A stretch of DNA of 64,000 nt from Simonsiella sp051414845 (lineage in GTDB: Bacteria; Pseudomonadota; Gammaproteobacteria; Burkholderiales; Neisseriaceae). The stretch covers positions 1,550,001 to 1,614,000 of the forward strand of contig CP183313.1 in assembly GCA_051414845.1 (NCBI GenBank), read 5' to 3'. The notes beneath the pieces are model-generated. The model saw nothing but the letters and a program-made list of their open reading frames with translations. It did no database searches and had not been told where the DNA came from. The position numbers and the translations under genes are program-made. Each line of letters begins with the position of its first letter. Position 1 is the stretch's first letter. Positions 9,405 to 17,039 of this stretch are shown piece after piece.

Positions 9405-9626
9405 TTATCCACATTTTCAGGCTGCCTGAAAATCGTTTATGCAAACGCAAAAACAAAACCAAAAAACAAGTCTTGACAAGTTTTTAAAAATATAAATATC
9501 TGTTTTATTTTAATATTTTTTTAAATGTCTAAAAAACAGACAATTTAACCCTCTGCCTGATTTTTCAGGCTTTTGCGGATTTATGCCAAGTTTATACACA
9601 AATTTATCCACAGCATTCGTGGATAA
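9405..9626. other. candidate replication origin: DnaA boxes and AT-rich tract
   Basis: The gap before the cardiolipin-synthase-like gene holds TTATCCACA at 9405-9413 and 9604-9612, TTATACACA at 9592-9600, and TTATCCACG on the minus strand at 9618-9626. Three boxes fall within 35 bases. Between them (about 9478-9532) is a very AT-rich tract with runs of T and TATAAATAT-like sequence, suitable as an unwinding element. The layout of E. coli oriC is similar. No dnaA gene is nearby in the window. It could instead be a DnaA titration or regulatory site. Confidence 0.5.
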
Positions 9627-9653
9627 ACTTTTTGCTGATAACCGATACCTGCT

Positions 9654-11120
9654 ATGAACCCTGTTTCTACCGATACTCTGTCCCTAAGCCACCCGATTTT
9701 GGAGCAACTGCGCCAACGTTCGGGCAATAATCGCATGCGCGAACGCAACACGATTCGTGTGCTGCAAGATTGCGGCGAGAATTTTCCTGCATGGCGCAAA
9801 GCCATCCAAAGCGCGCAACAGTTTATTTGCATTGAAATGTATATTTTTGCCGACAATGATTTTGGCAAGGAAATTTTGCAATTATTGATTGAAAAACAAC
9901 AAGCTGGCGTGCAAGTGGTGTTGGTTTATGATTGGCTGGGCAGCCTGTGGCAATGGGCAAAACGCTTTTTTGCACCGTTGGAGCGCGCGGGTGGCTTGGT
10001 CGTGCCGTATAACCGCATTGGTTTTGCCAGCGGTTTGGGTTTAGCATCACGCAATCATCGTAAGTCTTTCATTATTGATGGAAATATCGCGTTTGTTAGC
10101 GGTTTGTGTATTTCTTCGGCTTGGGCGGGGCAGCCTGAAAAAGACATTGCGCCTTGGCGTGATACAGGCGTGATGCTAGAAGGCGAAGTGGTTGCCGATG
10201 TGTTTGCCGCGTTTTGCGACACACTCAAATCGCAAAATCAAAGCTTGCCTGAAAACATTAGGCTGCCTGAAAATCGTTTGGATGGTTTTTCAGGCAGCCA
10301 ACGCGTGGGTATTGTGGCGACCACGCCGAATGATAACAATATGATGCGTGCGGATTTGAATACCTTGGCGTTGGTCAATCATCATTTGTGGATTACCGAT
10401 GCGTATTTTATGCCCACGCGTTTGTACACACAGGCTTTAATTAACGCTTCTGAAGCGGGGGTGGATGTGCGCATTTTGGTGCCGAAAACGTCCGACATTC
10501 GCTGGATTGCCAATGTGTCGCAAACGCGTTATCGCGAGCTTTTGCAAGCGGGCGTACGCATATTTGAGTGGAATGGCACAATGATTCATGCGAAATCAGC
10601 GATTGCCGATGGCATATGGGCGCGCGTGGGCTCAACCAATTTAAATTTTGCCAGTTGGCATTTGAATCGCGAATTGGACGTGATTATTGAAGATGTGCCA
10701 ACGATTAGCGCATTGGAAGCGCAATTTTTGCACGATTTAAGCCAAGCCAGCGAGCTGTTTTTGCAACGCGATGAGTTCAAAATTGTGCGCGAACGCCGTC
10801 GCAAACGATTTGCCAGCCTCAAAGCCGTTAATCGCCAACAAGCAAAAGCCCTAGCGCGCCAAGTGATGCAGTTATCACACGCGTTTGAAGGCAATTTTTA
10901 TGGCAAAAACATTGTCGATGAAAGCGAAAGCAAAGCGTATTTGAGCTTGGGTTTGACCTTATTGTTTTTCGCGTTGTTGCTTTGGTTTGCACCTTATTTA
11001 TTGGTTGTCCCTGTAGGTTTATTATTGCTGGCGGGCGGCGTTTCTACCGTGATTTACGCCATCAAACAAATGCGTAAATTCAAACACCACAAATCTTCTC
11101 AACCCACACAAAAATCATGA
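9654..11120 (+). CDS. cardiolipin synthase-like phospholipase D protein
   Basis: A 488-aa member of the phospholipase D superfamily with two HKD motifs: NHRKSFIIDGNIAF (about residue 137) and IHAKSAIADGIWARVGSTN (about 313). Such enzymes join phospholipids into cardiolipin at the inner membrane. There are no N-terminal membrane helices; instead two hydrophobic helices lie at the C-terminus (about 425-467). This places it nearer the ClsB/ClsC types than ClsA. Three or more uptake sequences are read in frame near 10246-10302 (LPENIRLPENRLDGFSGSQ), which lengthen a loop. Its stop overlaps the next small gene by 4 bases. Confidence 0.8.
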   Translation: MNPVSTDTLSLSHPILEQLRQRSGNNRMRERNTIRVLQDCGENFPAWRKAIQSAQQFICIEMYIFADNDFGKEILQLLIEKQQAGVQVVLVYDWLGSLWQWAKRFFAPLERAGGLVVPYNRIGFASGLGLASRNHRKSFIIDGNIAFVSGLCISSAWAGQPEKDIAPWRDTGVMLEGEVVADVFAAFCDTLKSQNQSLPENIRLPENRLDGFSGSQRVGIVATTPNDNNMMRADLNTLALVNHHLWITDAYFMPTRLYTQALINASEAGVDVRILVPKTSDIRWIANVSQTRYRELLQAGVRIFEWNGTMIHAKSAIADGIWARVGSTNLNFASWHLNRELDVIIEDVPTISALEAQFLHDLSQASELFLQRDEFKIVRERRRKRFASLKAVNRQQAKALARQVMQLSHAFEGNFYGKNIVDESESKAYLSLGLTLLFFALLLWFAPYLLVVPVGLLLLAGGVSTVIYAIKQMRKFKHHKSSQPTQKS

Positions 11121-11338
11121 AACAGAAAACCGCTTTTTTAACTTTAACGATATTATTTTCCTTATTATTCATTTGCTTAATTGGCGCAGGCAGCTATTTA
11201 TTGTCGATACAAAGTAAACAATTTGGCGTTGCGGCTTTCTTGTTTGCCTTTGCCGCTGCGTTTGGGCAAATCGGCTCGCTTGCTATGTATATTCGCCTTG
11301 TTGCGCGCGAAAAAGCTGCGTATAGTAAATTAAAATAA
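11117..11338 (+). CDS. small two-helix membrane protein
   Basis: A 73-aa protein with two hydrophobic segments (about residues 7-29 and 37-58) and a basic, Lys-rich tail. It overlaps the phospholipase D gene by ATGA, so the two are probably translated together and may work together at the membrane. I do not recognise a family. The last codons (YSKLK and the stop) lie inside a Correia-like element that begins at 11321, so its original C-terminus may have been replaced. Confidence 0.65.
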   Translation: MKQKTAFLTLTILFSLLFICLIGAGSYLLSIQSKQFGVAAFLFAFAAAFGQIGSLAMYIRLVAREKAAYSKLK

Positions 11339-11426
11339 GAAATCTGCTGCGTTGCCCGCTCCCTTATGTACTAGATGTACACGGTGGACGCGGTCACCTT
11401 GCACCTTTCTGTGTTAATTCACTATA
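11321..11426. repeat. Correia-like mini-element, copy 2
   Basis: The element runs from TATAGTAAATTAA to TTAATTCACTATA, 106 bp. The interior shares GCGTTGCC, the segment CTCCTTATGTACTAG-like, and TGTACACGG with the copy at 41882. It supplies the 3' end of the upstream small membrane gene and ends 39 bases before xth. Confidence 0.7.
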
Positions 11427-11465
11427 CCTTTATATATACCTTTCAACACAATCGGAACAAAACCC

Positions 11466-12233
11466 ATGAAAATCGCCACTTGGAACGTCAATTCGCTCAA
11501 TATTCGCCTGCCACACGTCGGCAACTGGTTAGCACAACATCAACCCGATGTCCTTGTTTTACAAGAATTAAAGCTTGACCAAGATAAATTCCCTGCCGCT
11601 GCCTTGCAAATGATGGGCTGGCAATGCGCGTGGAGCGGACAAAAAACCTATAATGGCGTAGCAATTCTAAGCCGCCACGCCATTGAAGACATGCATATCG
11701 GTCTGCCTGAAATGAGCGACGACCCACAACGGCGCGTGATTGCTGCAACGGTAAACGATGTGCGCATTATTAATGTGTATTGTGTGAACGGCGAAGCTTT
11801 GGATAGCCCAAAATTCCAATATAAAAAACAATGGTTTAAAGCATTAAATCACTTTATGCAACAACAATTGGCGCAATATGAAAAAGTGGTTTTGCTCGGC
11901 GATTTCAACATTGCGCCAACCGATGAAGATGTGTACGACCCCATAAAATGGCATGAGAAAATTCACTGTTCCAGCCAAGAGCGTGCATGGTTTAAATCTT
12001 TATTAAACAATGGTTTACACGACGGTTTGCGTCTAATTCATCCGAGCGGTAAATTCTATACTTGGTGGGATTATCGCGGCGCAATGTTTGAAAAAGGCTT
12101 AGGTTTGCGCATTGACCACATTTTAATCAGCGACGCACTCAAAGGCAGCCTGAAAAATGTGTGGGTGGACAACGAAGCACGCGCCGAAGAACGCCCGAGC
12201 GACCACGCACCTGTGGTAGCAGAATTTGCTTAA
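11466..12233 (+). CDS. xth: exodeoxyribonuclease III
   Basis: Base-excision-repair AP endonuclease and 3'-5' exonuclease. The 255-aa protein has the family order WNVNSLNIR, LQELKLDQDKFP (metal-binding Glu34), YCVNGE, GDFNIAPTDEDVYDP, RIDHIL and the catalytic SDHAPVVAEF end. An uptake sequence is read as GSLK near residue 229. A terminator follows at once. The gene stands alone, with a Correia-like end directly upstream that may contribute to its promoter. Confidence 0.95.
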   Translation: MKIATWNVNSLNIRLPHVGNWLAQHQPDVLVLQELKLDQDKFPAAALQMMGWQCAWSGQKTYNGVAILSRHAIEDMHIGLPEMSDDPQRRVIAATVNDVRIINVYCVNGEALDSPKFQYKKQWFKALNHFMQQQLAQYEKVVLLGDFNIAPTDEDVYDPIKWHEKIHCSSQERAWFKSLLNNGLHDGLRLIHPSGKFYTWWDYRGAMFEKGLGLRIDHILISDALKGSLKNVWVDNEARAEERPSDHAPVVAEFA

Positions 12234-12241
12234 TTCAAGAT

Positions 12242-12272
12242 AAAAAGGACAGGGTTTTGCCCTGCCCTTTTG
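12242..12272 (+). terminator. terminator after xth
   Basis: AAAAAGGACAGGG and CCCTGCCCTTTT form an 11-bp stem with one G:U-type mismatch and a short TTTTG loop, ending in T residues. Confidence 0.75.
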
Positions 12273-12639
12273 ATTTCCAACTATTTTGCAGCACAAAAAC
12301 AAAAAAATATTGAAATAATATTGCGCTAAATTGTTGTAAATTAGCCACAAAATAAGTAATCTTAAAAATGTTATTTCATCGCTAAACTAAGCTGATTGTA
12401 TGAAGTGTATTAATCATTTTTCTAAATTATATAAAATCAACTCATTGATTTTATATAATAAAATTTAAAATTTAATTTTCAAAATTTTATTAATAAAATC
12501 AATTCACAATAACATTATTCATTTACCTAAAATATTTAGAGTAAAGGCAAGTATTAGTATGCATGGTTAAGACTTATAATCCGAATTTAACAAATAATCT
12601 CAATATTCTTAACCAAATATTTATCAGTGGACATAAAAA
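12273..12639. other. AT-rich intergenic region with inverted repeats
   Basis: About 370 very AT-rich bases precede the small SPOR gene. A perfect 15-bp inverted repeat with a 4-base loop lies at 12426-12459. A second pair, TGGTTAAGA (12564-12572) and TCTTAACCA (12607-12615), flanks the segment after a TATAAT box at 12575-12580, a plausible -10 for the SPOR gene. There are no uptake sequences here, which is unusual for this window. I see no gene. Confidence 0.5.
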
Positions 12640-12930
12640 ATGTTACAAAAAAAATTACTAATCGCCTTAGTTTCATCACTCAGCATGACAGGCGTACATG
12701 CTGCCAATGATATGGTGGTTCAAGTTGGTTCGTTTCACAACGCACAATTTGCTGCGCAACAATCTGCTAAAACAGCTTTAGTTGGCGTGAATACGCAAGT
12801 TGTTGAAGTGCGTCAAAATGATACGGTGTACTACCGTGTTCGCACGCGCCCAATGCCACAAGACGCGGCTGAGCGAATCATGCAAACACTCAATCAAAAC
12901 AACATCCCAGCGATGATTTTAGGCAAATAA
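12640..12930 (+). CDS. small exported SPOR-domain protein
   Basis: A 96-aa protein with a signal peptide (cleavage probably after MTGVHA) and a single SPOR domain: MVVQVGSFHNAQFAAQQSA, then YYRVRTRPMP and a final AMIL strand. SPOR domains bind peptidoglycan glycan strands lacking stem peptides at division sites. Here the domain stands alone, without a membrane anchor or an enzymatic domain, so it would be a free periplasmic binder. The function is not known. The gene is monocistronic, with paired uptake sequences after it (12947-12983). Confidence 0.75.
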   Translation: MLQKKLLIALVSSLSMTGVHAANDMVVQVGSFHNAQFAAQQSAKTALVGVNTQVVEVRQNDTVYYRVRTRPMPQDAAERIMQTLNQNNIPAMILGK

Positions 12931-12945
12931 AATCTCATTGCACAT

Positions 12946-12984
12946 TCCATTCAGGCTGCTTGAAATTTCTCAGGCAGCCTGAAA
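12946..12984. terminator. uptake-sequence pair after the SPOR gene
   Basis: TTCAGGCTGCTTGAAAT and CTCAGGCAGCCTGAAAAT face each other a few bases apart and can form an imperfect stem. Confidence 0.45.
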
Positions 12985-13052
12985 ATGTTTGCAGCACATT
13001 TTTGTGCGCAAATGATATGATAGCGACCTCATTTTTATTTTGTTAATGCACC

Positions 13053-13958
13053 ATGCCTCACACTGCCACACCCAAATCCCAAATCCTTGATTGTATGCAA
13101 CAATTGCAAGAAAAAGGCGACACTACCTACGGCGAGCATATACAACAACTTGCCCGTTTATGTCTGGCTGATTTTTCGCAACTTTTAGCCGAATGGCGCG
13201 TGCCATCGCAGTTGCCGCAAGGCGAACCCATGCCACAAGTTGCCAATGCTTTGGAGCAGCCTGAAAAATTAAGCAGCGAACAAGGCAGTAAACTGGTTTC
13301 TTATTTGCAACAAAATGCCAAATCAGGCAATAAAACTGCGATTTTATATTTGGCTTATCTGTTTGCCAAAGGTTTGTTCGTGCCGCAATCGCCCGAACGC
13401 GCCGCCGCGTTTACGCGCAAACTCATGCAAGAAGGCGATTGGCGTGCCACCCGTTTTTGGGCAGAAATGCTGCTCGCTGCACCACCCGTTGCCTCCATTT
13501 GGCTCGCTGCCGAAGTGGAGCCTGCCGCCAAACAATGGCAAGCAGCGCACACACAATTAAGCGAAGACGAAATTTATGCCAACATCAATCGCTTCTATGC
13601 GGCGGAATCGGCACGCAAATTTGCTGCCAAACGCGCATTTGAACTGGCAATCAAACAAGGCAGCCCTACTGCCGCCAAACGCTTGCGTGGCTTAACCGTA
13701 TTAGGAGAATTGCCTGTATCGCAACCCGCGCGCCAGTTTCACAATATTGCCAATTGGTTGGACATGCAAATCATGGCGAAAAATCAACCCATGGCAAGCG
13801 ACGACGAAATTTATGTGCTGCCTGAAAACGTGCCGCTTTTGGCGCAAGGCGAAGACGATGAAAAACCGCTGTGGATTAAATACGCCGTTTATGTTTGCTT
13901 AGTGTTAATTTTCTCGCTGTTATTTGTCATCATTTTGCGTGGTATTGTCGCGAAATAA
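13053..13958 (+). CDS. uncharacterised protein with Sel1-like repeats and C-terminal membrane helix
   Basis: A 301-aa protein I cannot name. The central part (about residues 85-150 and 190-215) has helical pairs with small residues in Sel1/TPR-like spacing (AILYLAYLFAKGLF, QSPERAAAFTRKLMQEG). The C-terminus is a single hydrophobic helix (about 278-298) with a short basic end, so it is probably tail-anchored in the inner membrane with the repeats in the cytoplasm. It sits 33 bases before mutY with an uptake sequence between them. Helical-repeat proteins usually scaffold other proteins. Confidence 0.6.
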   Translation: MPHTATPKSQILDCMQQLQEKGDTTYGEHIQQLARLCLADFSQLLAEWRVPSQLPQGEPMPQVANALEQPEKLSSEQGSKLVSYLQQNAKSGNKTAILYLAYLFAKGLFVPQSPERAAAFTRKLMQEGDWRATRFWAEMLLAAPPVASIWLAAEVEPAAKQWQAAHTQLSEDEIYANINRFYAAESARKFAAKRAFELAIKQGSPTAAKRLRGLTVLGELPVSQPARQFHNIANWLDMQIMAKNQPMASDDEIYVLPENVPLLAQGEDDEKPLWIKYAVYVCLVLIFSLLFVIILRGIVAK

Positions 13959-13991
13959 TTTCAGGCAGCCTGAAAAATCAACAAAAACAAT

Positions 13992-15032
13992 ATGAATCCA
14001 TCTTTTTCTAACCGCCTGATTACATGGCAAAAACAACACGGTCGCCATAATTTGCCTTGGCAAGTCAGCGACCCTTATCGCGTTTGGCTGTCCGAAATCA
14101 TGTTGCAGCAAACCCAAGTTGCCACCGTTTTAGACTACTATCCGCGTTTTCTCGCCGCTTTTCCCGATGTACAACGCCTAGCCGCTGCGCCACAAGATGA
14201 AGTATTAAGCCTGTGGGCAGGCTTGGGCTATTACAGCCGCGCGCGTTTGTTACACAAAGCAGCGCAACAAATCGTGCAACAATTTGGCGGACAACTTCCC
14301 AGCCAACGCCTTGAATTAGAAAAACTTTCAGGCGTTGGACGCAGCACCGCTGCCGCGATTGCCGCTTTTGCTTTCAGGCAGCCTGAAACCATTTTAGATG
14401 GCAATGTGAAACGCGTTTTATGTCGCGTTTTTGCCTTAGATGGCAACCCTGCCGACAAGAAATTTGAGCAGCAATTATGGCAACTCGCCGAATCCTTGCT
14501 GCCTGAAAATCGCAACGATATGCCAGCCTACACGCAAGGTTTGATGGATTTAGGCGCGACCGTGTGCAAACGCAGCAAGCCGCTGTGCGATATTTGCCCG
14601 ATGAGTGATATTTGCCAAGCCAAAGCACAAAACAAAATCGATGAATTGCCACGCAAAAAAACGCCAATTGCCGTGAAAAATATCGCTTTATATTGGCTGA
14701 TTTTGCGTCGCCACGATGGCGCAATTTGGCTAGAAAAACGTCCGCAAACGGGCATTTGGGCAGGTTTATATTGTGTACCCACTTTTGAATCTTGGGCGCA
14801 ATTAAACGATTTCGCTGCACAATGCGGTTTATTAAGCGAAGATTTAGCAGAACAAACCGCGTTTACCCATCGTTTAACGCATCGTTTATTAGAAATCACG
14901 CCCTATGAATGCGTTTTAGCGCGTAATAGCGTTTTCAGGCAGCCTGAAAACCATACAGGCGCATGGTACACACCCGCAAAAATTCAATCGCTTGGCTTGC
15001 CCAAACCCTTGTTTTCCTATTCAAAAAATTGA
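13992..15032 (+). CDS. mutY: A/G-specific adenine glycosylase
   Basis: Removes adenine mispaired with 8-oxoguanine or guanine. Visible are the catalytic helix SEIMLQQTQVATV (Glu about 37), the helix-hairpin-helix LSGVGRSTAAAIAAFAF followed by the catalytic Asp in ILDGNVKRVLCR, and the iron-sulfur ligands in the pattern C-X6-C-X2-C-X5-C (CKRSKPLCDICPMSDIC). A NUDIX-like C-terminal domain, which reads 8-oxoG, fills residues 230-346. Uptake sequences are read in frame as FRQPE at two places. It is tightly coupled to the methylase gene that starts 2 bases after its stop. Confidence 0.95.
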   Translation: MNPSFSNRLITWQKQHGRHNLPWQVSDPYRVWLSEIMLQQTQVATVLDYYPRFLAAFPDVQRLAAAPQDEVLSLWAGLGYYSRARLLHKAAQQIVQQFGGQLPSQRLELEKLSGVGRSTAAAIAAFAFRQPETILDGNVKRVLCRVFALDGNPADKKFEQQLWQLAESLLPENRNDMPAYTQGLMDLGATVCKRSKPLCDICPMSDICQAKAQNKIDELPRKKTPIAVKNIALYWLILRRHDGAIWLEKRPQTGIWAGLYCVPTFESWAQLNDFAAQCGLLSEDLAEQTAFTHRLTHRLLEITPYECVLARNSVFRQPENHTGAWYTPAKIQSLGLPKPLFSYSKN

Positions 15033-15034
15033 TT

Positions 15035-15820
15035 ATGCACACCATCACTTCATCGCAAAACGAGCAACTCAAACACCTTGCCAAATTACTCAATCAAGCC
15101 AAATATCGCCGCCAAAGCCAACAAGCTGCTTTAGAGGGCGTGCATTTATTGGACGCTTATTTAAATTCAAACAGGCTGCCTGAAAACATATTTATCCCCG
15201 AAAATCGTGTGCAACACCCTGAAGTCCAAGCCTTATTATGCAGGCTGCCTGAAAATGTATGCACGCTTGTCAGCGACAATGCACTCAGTAAAATCAGCAG
15301 CTTAACCCAAGCCAACGACATCATCAGTGTCATTAGGCTGCCTGAAAGCCAAAATGCGCCACTCGCGGGCGATTGCATTGTGCTTGACCGCGTGCAAGAC
15401 CCCGGCAATATCGGCACAGTATTGCGCAGCGCGGCAGCGGCAGGAATTGAACACGTGATTTTGGGCGAAGGTTGCGCCGATGCATACGCGCCCAAAGTGT
15501 TGCGCGCGGGTATGGGGGCGCATTTTTTGCTGCACATTTATGAACGCGTGTCGCTACAAAACTGGTGCGACGCCTACAGTGAACGCATTTTGGCGACAGC
15601 ATTGAGCGAACATCGCCAATGTTCTTTATACGATTTGGATTTGCACACACCAGCGGCTTGGCTGATGGGCAACGAAGGCAGCGGCATTGCGCCCGAATTG
15701 CTTGCCAAAGCCGATGTAAGCGTGAACATTCCGATGTTGGGACAGACTGAATCTTTGAATATTGCGATGGCGGCGACTGTGTGTTTGTTTGAACAAATGC
15801 GCCAGCGTTTGGCGAGATAA
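15035..15820 (+). CDS. TrmH/SpoU-family RNA 2'-O-methyltransferase
   Basis: A 261-aa SPOUT methylase, probably of rRNA. An N-terminal substrate-binding domain (QNEQLKHLAKLLNQAKYRRQ) precedes the knot domain with DRVQDPGNIGTVLRSAAAAG, LMGNEGSGIAPELL and the final ESLNIAMAATVCLFEQMRQR. The homology suggests RlmB-like 23S rRNA methylases, but the target nucleotide cannot be told. The ATG at 15035 is chosen because homology starts at HTITSSQNEQLKHL. Three uptake sequences are read in frame as RLPEN or RLPES (15171-15350), an unusually high number. It is co-transcribed with mutY. Confidence 0.85.
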   Translation: MHTITSSQNEQLKHLAKLLNQAKYRRQSQQAALEGVHLLDAYLNSNRLPENIFIPENRVQHPEVQALLCRLPENVCTLVSDNALSKISSLTQANDIISVIRLPESQNAPLAGDCIVLDRVQDPGNIGTVLRSAAAAGIEHVILGEGCADAYAPKVLRAGMGAHFLLHIYERVSLQNWCDAYSERILATALSEHRQCSLYDLDLHTPAAWLMGNEGSGIAPELLAKADVSVNIPMLGQTESLNIAMAATVCLFEQMRQRLAR

Positions 15821-15835
15821 TGTGTAGAAATTTTC

Positions 15836-16040
15836 AGGCTGAAACCTTTGCAAAACCTTTTCAGGCAGCCTGAAACGAGCAACTTCGTCATTCCCGCGTA
15901 GGTGGGAATCCATTGTTCATATTCACAAATATTTGATAAAAAATAGAAACTTAAAACCAAAGTTAGATTCCCGCCTACGCGGGAATGACGGTACATTTGA
16001 AATTCTCGGGGTTTTGCAAAAGTTTCAGGCTGCCTGAAAA
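15836..16040. repeat. dRS3-bounded repeat element, copy 1
   Basis: The unit begins TTCAGGCTGAAACCTTTGC and ends GGGGTTTTGCAAAAGTTTCA beside an uptake sequence. Inside are ATTCCCGCGTAGGTGGGAAT (15890-15909) and ATTCCCGCCTACGCGGGAAT (15967-15986), like the 20-bp dRS3 repeats of Neisseria. The core between them (TTTGATAAAAAATAGAAACT-type) recurs in inverted orientation at 44443-44500 and directly at 41746-41802. Confidence 0.7.
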
Positions 16041-16051
16041 TATGAAGACAG

Positions 16052-16079
16052 AAAAAGCGAGTTTCTTAACTCGCTTTTT
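16052..16079. terminator. terminator after dsbC
   Basis: A perfect 12-bp stem, AAAAAGCGAGTT and AACTCGCTTTTT, with a TCTT loop and T-tract. It lies just beyond the minus-strand dsbC stop at 16083. Confidence 0.8.
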
Positions 16080-16082
16080 GTT

Positions 16083-16898
16083 TTACTTCTGATTAGCTTG
16101 TAATACTTGTTCCAATTGCGGCATCGGCACATAACCCGATTGCGTTTTGCCATTTGGAAACACCAAAGTTGGCGTACCATTGAAACCAAATTGTTCGCCC
16201 AATTGCAGCGTTTCGTCTAAAGAAGTTTGGCATTCCGCTACTTTGGGTGGCATTTTGCCTTGGCGCATCCATTCCGTCCACGCTTTGCTTGGGTCGGGTT
16301 GGCACAAAATTTGTACCGTTTTACGGTATGCGTCGGGGTGCAACGACGCAATCGGCATCATGAAATTATAGATGGTTACATTGTCCATTTTGGCAAATTC
16401 GGTTTCTAAACGGCGGCAGAATGGGCAATCCGCGTCGGAGAACACAGCAACTTTCAATTCGCCCGTACCGCGCACTTCTTTAATTGCTTTATCCAATGGC
16501 AAAGCATTGAAGTCCACCGCGTTCAATTCCGCTTTACGCTCTTCGGTTAAGCTGCGCCCCTCAGTAGTTTCAATTAAATCGCCTACAAACATATACTTAC
16601 CTGTTGCATCGGTATAAGCCACTTGTTTGCCGCTGGCGATGATTTCGTAAATGCCATTAATCGGCGTGCTGTTTACGCTATGGATTTTCAAGCCTTGGTC
16701 GCCGTAATTCTTTTCTAGCGTTGCGGTAATGGTTTTCGCCACATCAGCAGGTACATCGCCTGTTTTCACTGCTGTAGGCGCAGAAGCTTTTGCCGCAGGT
16801 GCCGCATTTTTCGGTTGTGCATTCGCTGGTGTACCGCCACAAGCTGCCAAAACCACACACGCGGATAAAACCGCCACGCTAATTGAATTTAATTTCAT
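16083..16898 (-). CDS. dsbC: thiol:disulfide interchange protein DsbC, possible lipoprotein
   Basis: Periplasmic disulfide isomerase. A 271-aa product has an N-terminal dimerisation region and a thioredoxin domain with the active site CPFC in VFSDADCPFCRRLE and the cis-Pro loop GTPTLVFPNGKT. The start at 16898 gives MKLNSISVAVLSACVVLAACGG. The LAAC lipobox suggests lipidation at the cysteine, followed by an Ala/Pro-rich linker of about 40 residues. E. coli DsbC is soluble, so membrane attachment would be a difference. An in-frame ORF extension upstream to 16967 lacks signal-peptide features and is not used. Confidence 0.9.
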   Translation of the reverse strand: MKLNSISVAVLSACVVLAACGGTPANAQPKNAAPAAKASAPTAVKTGDVPADVAKTITATLEKNYGDQGLKIHSVNSTPINGIYEIIASGKQVAYTDATGKYMFVGDLIETTEGRSLTEERKAELNAVDFNALPLDKAIKEVRGTGELKVAVFSDADCPFCRRLETEFAKMDNVTIYNFMMPIASLHPDAYRKTVQILCQPDPSKAWTEWMRQGKMPPKVAECQTSLDETLQLGEQFGFNGTPTLVFPNGKTQSGYVPMPQLEQVLQANQK

Positions 16899-17039
16899 AC
16901 TACTGTTTCCAAAATTAACAAAAAATTGGCGCATTATCGCCAAAAAATCGACAAAACGCCAAAGCAATTACACTTTTTTGCTTCACAGTCGCGCCTTAGC
17001 GTGTAAAAATCGCCACTTCTTTTTATAAAGCTGCTCATC

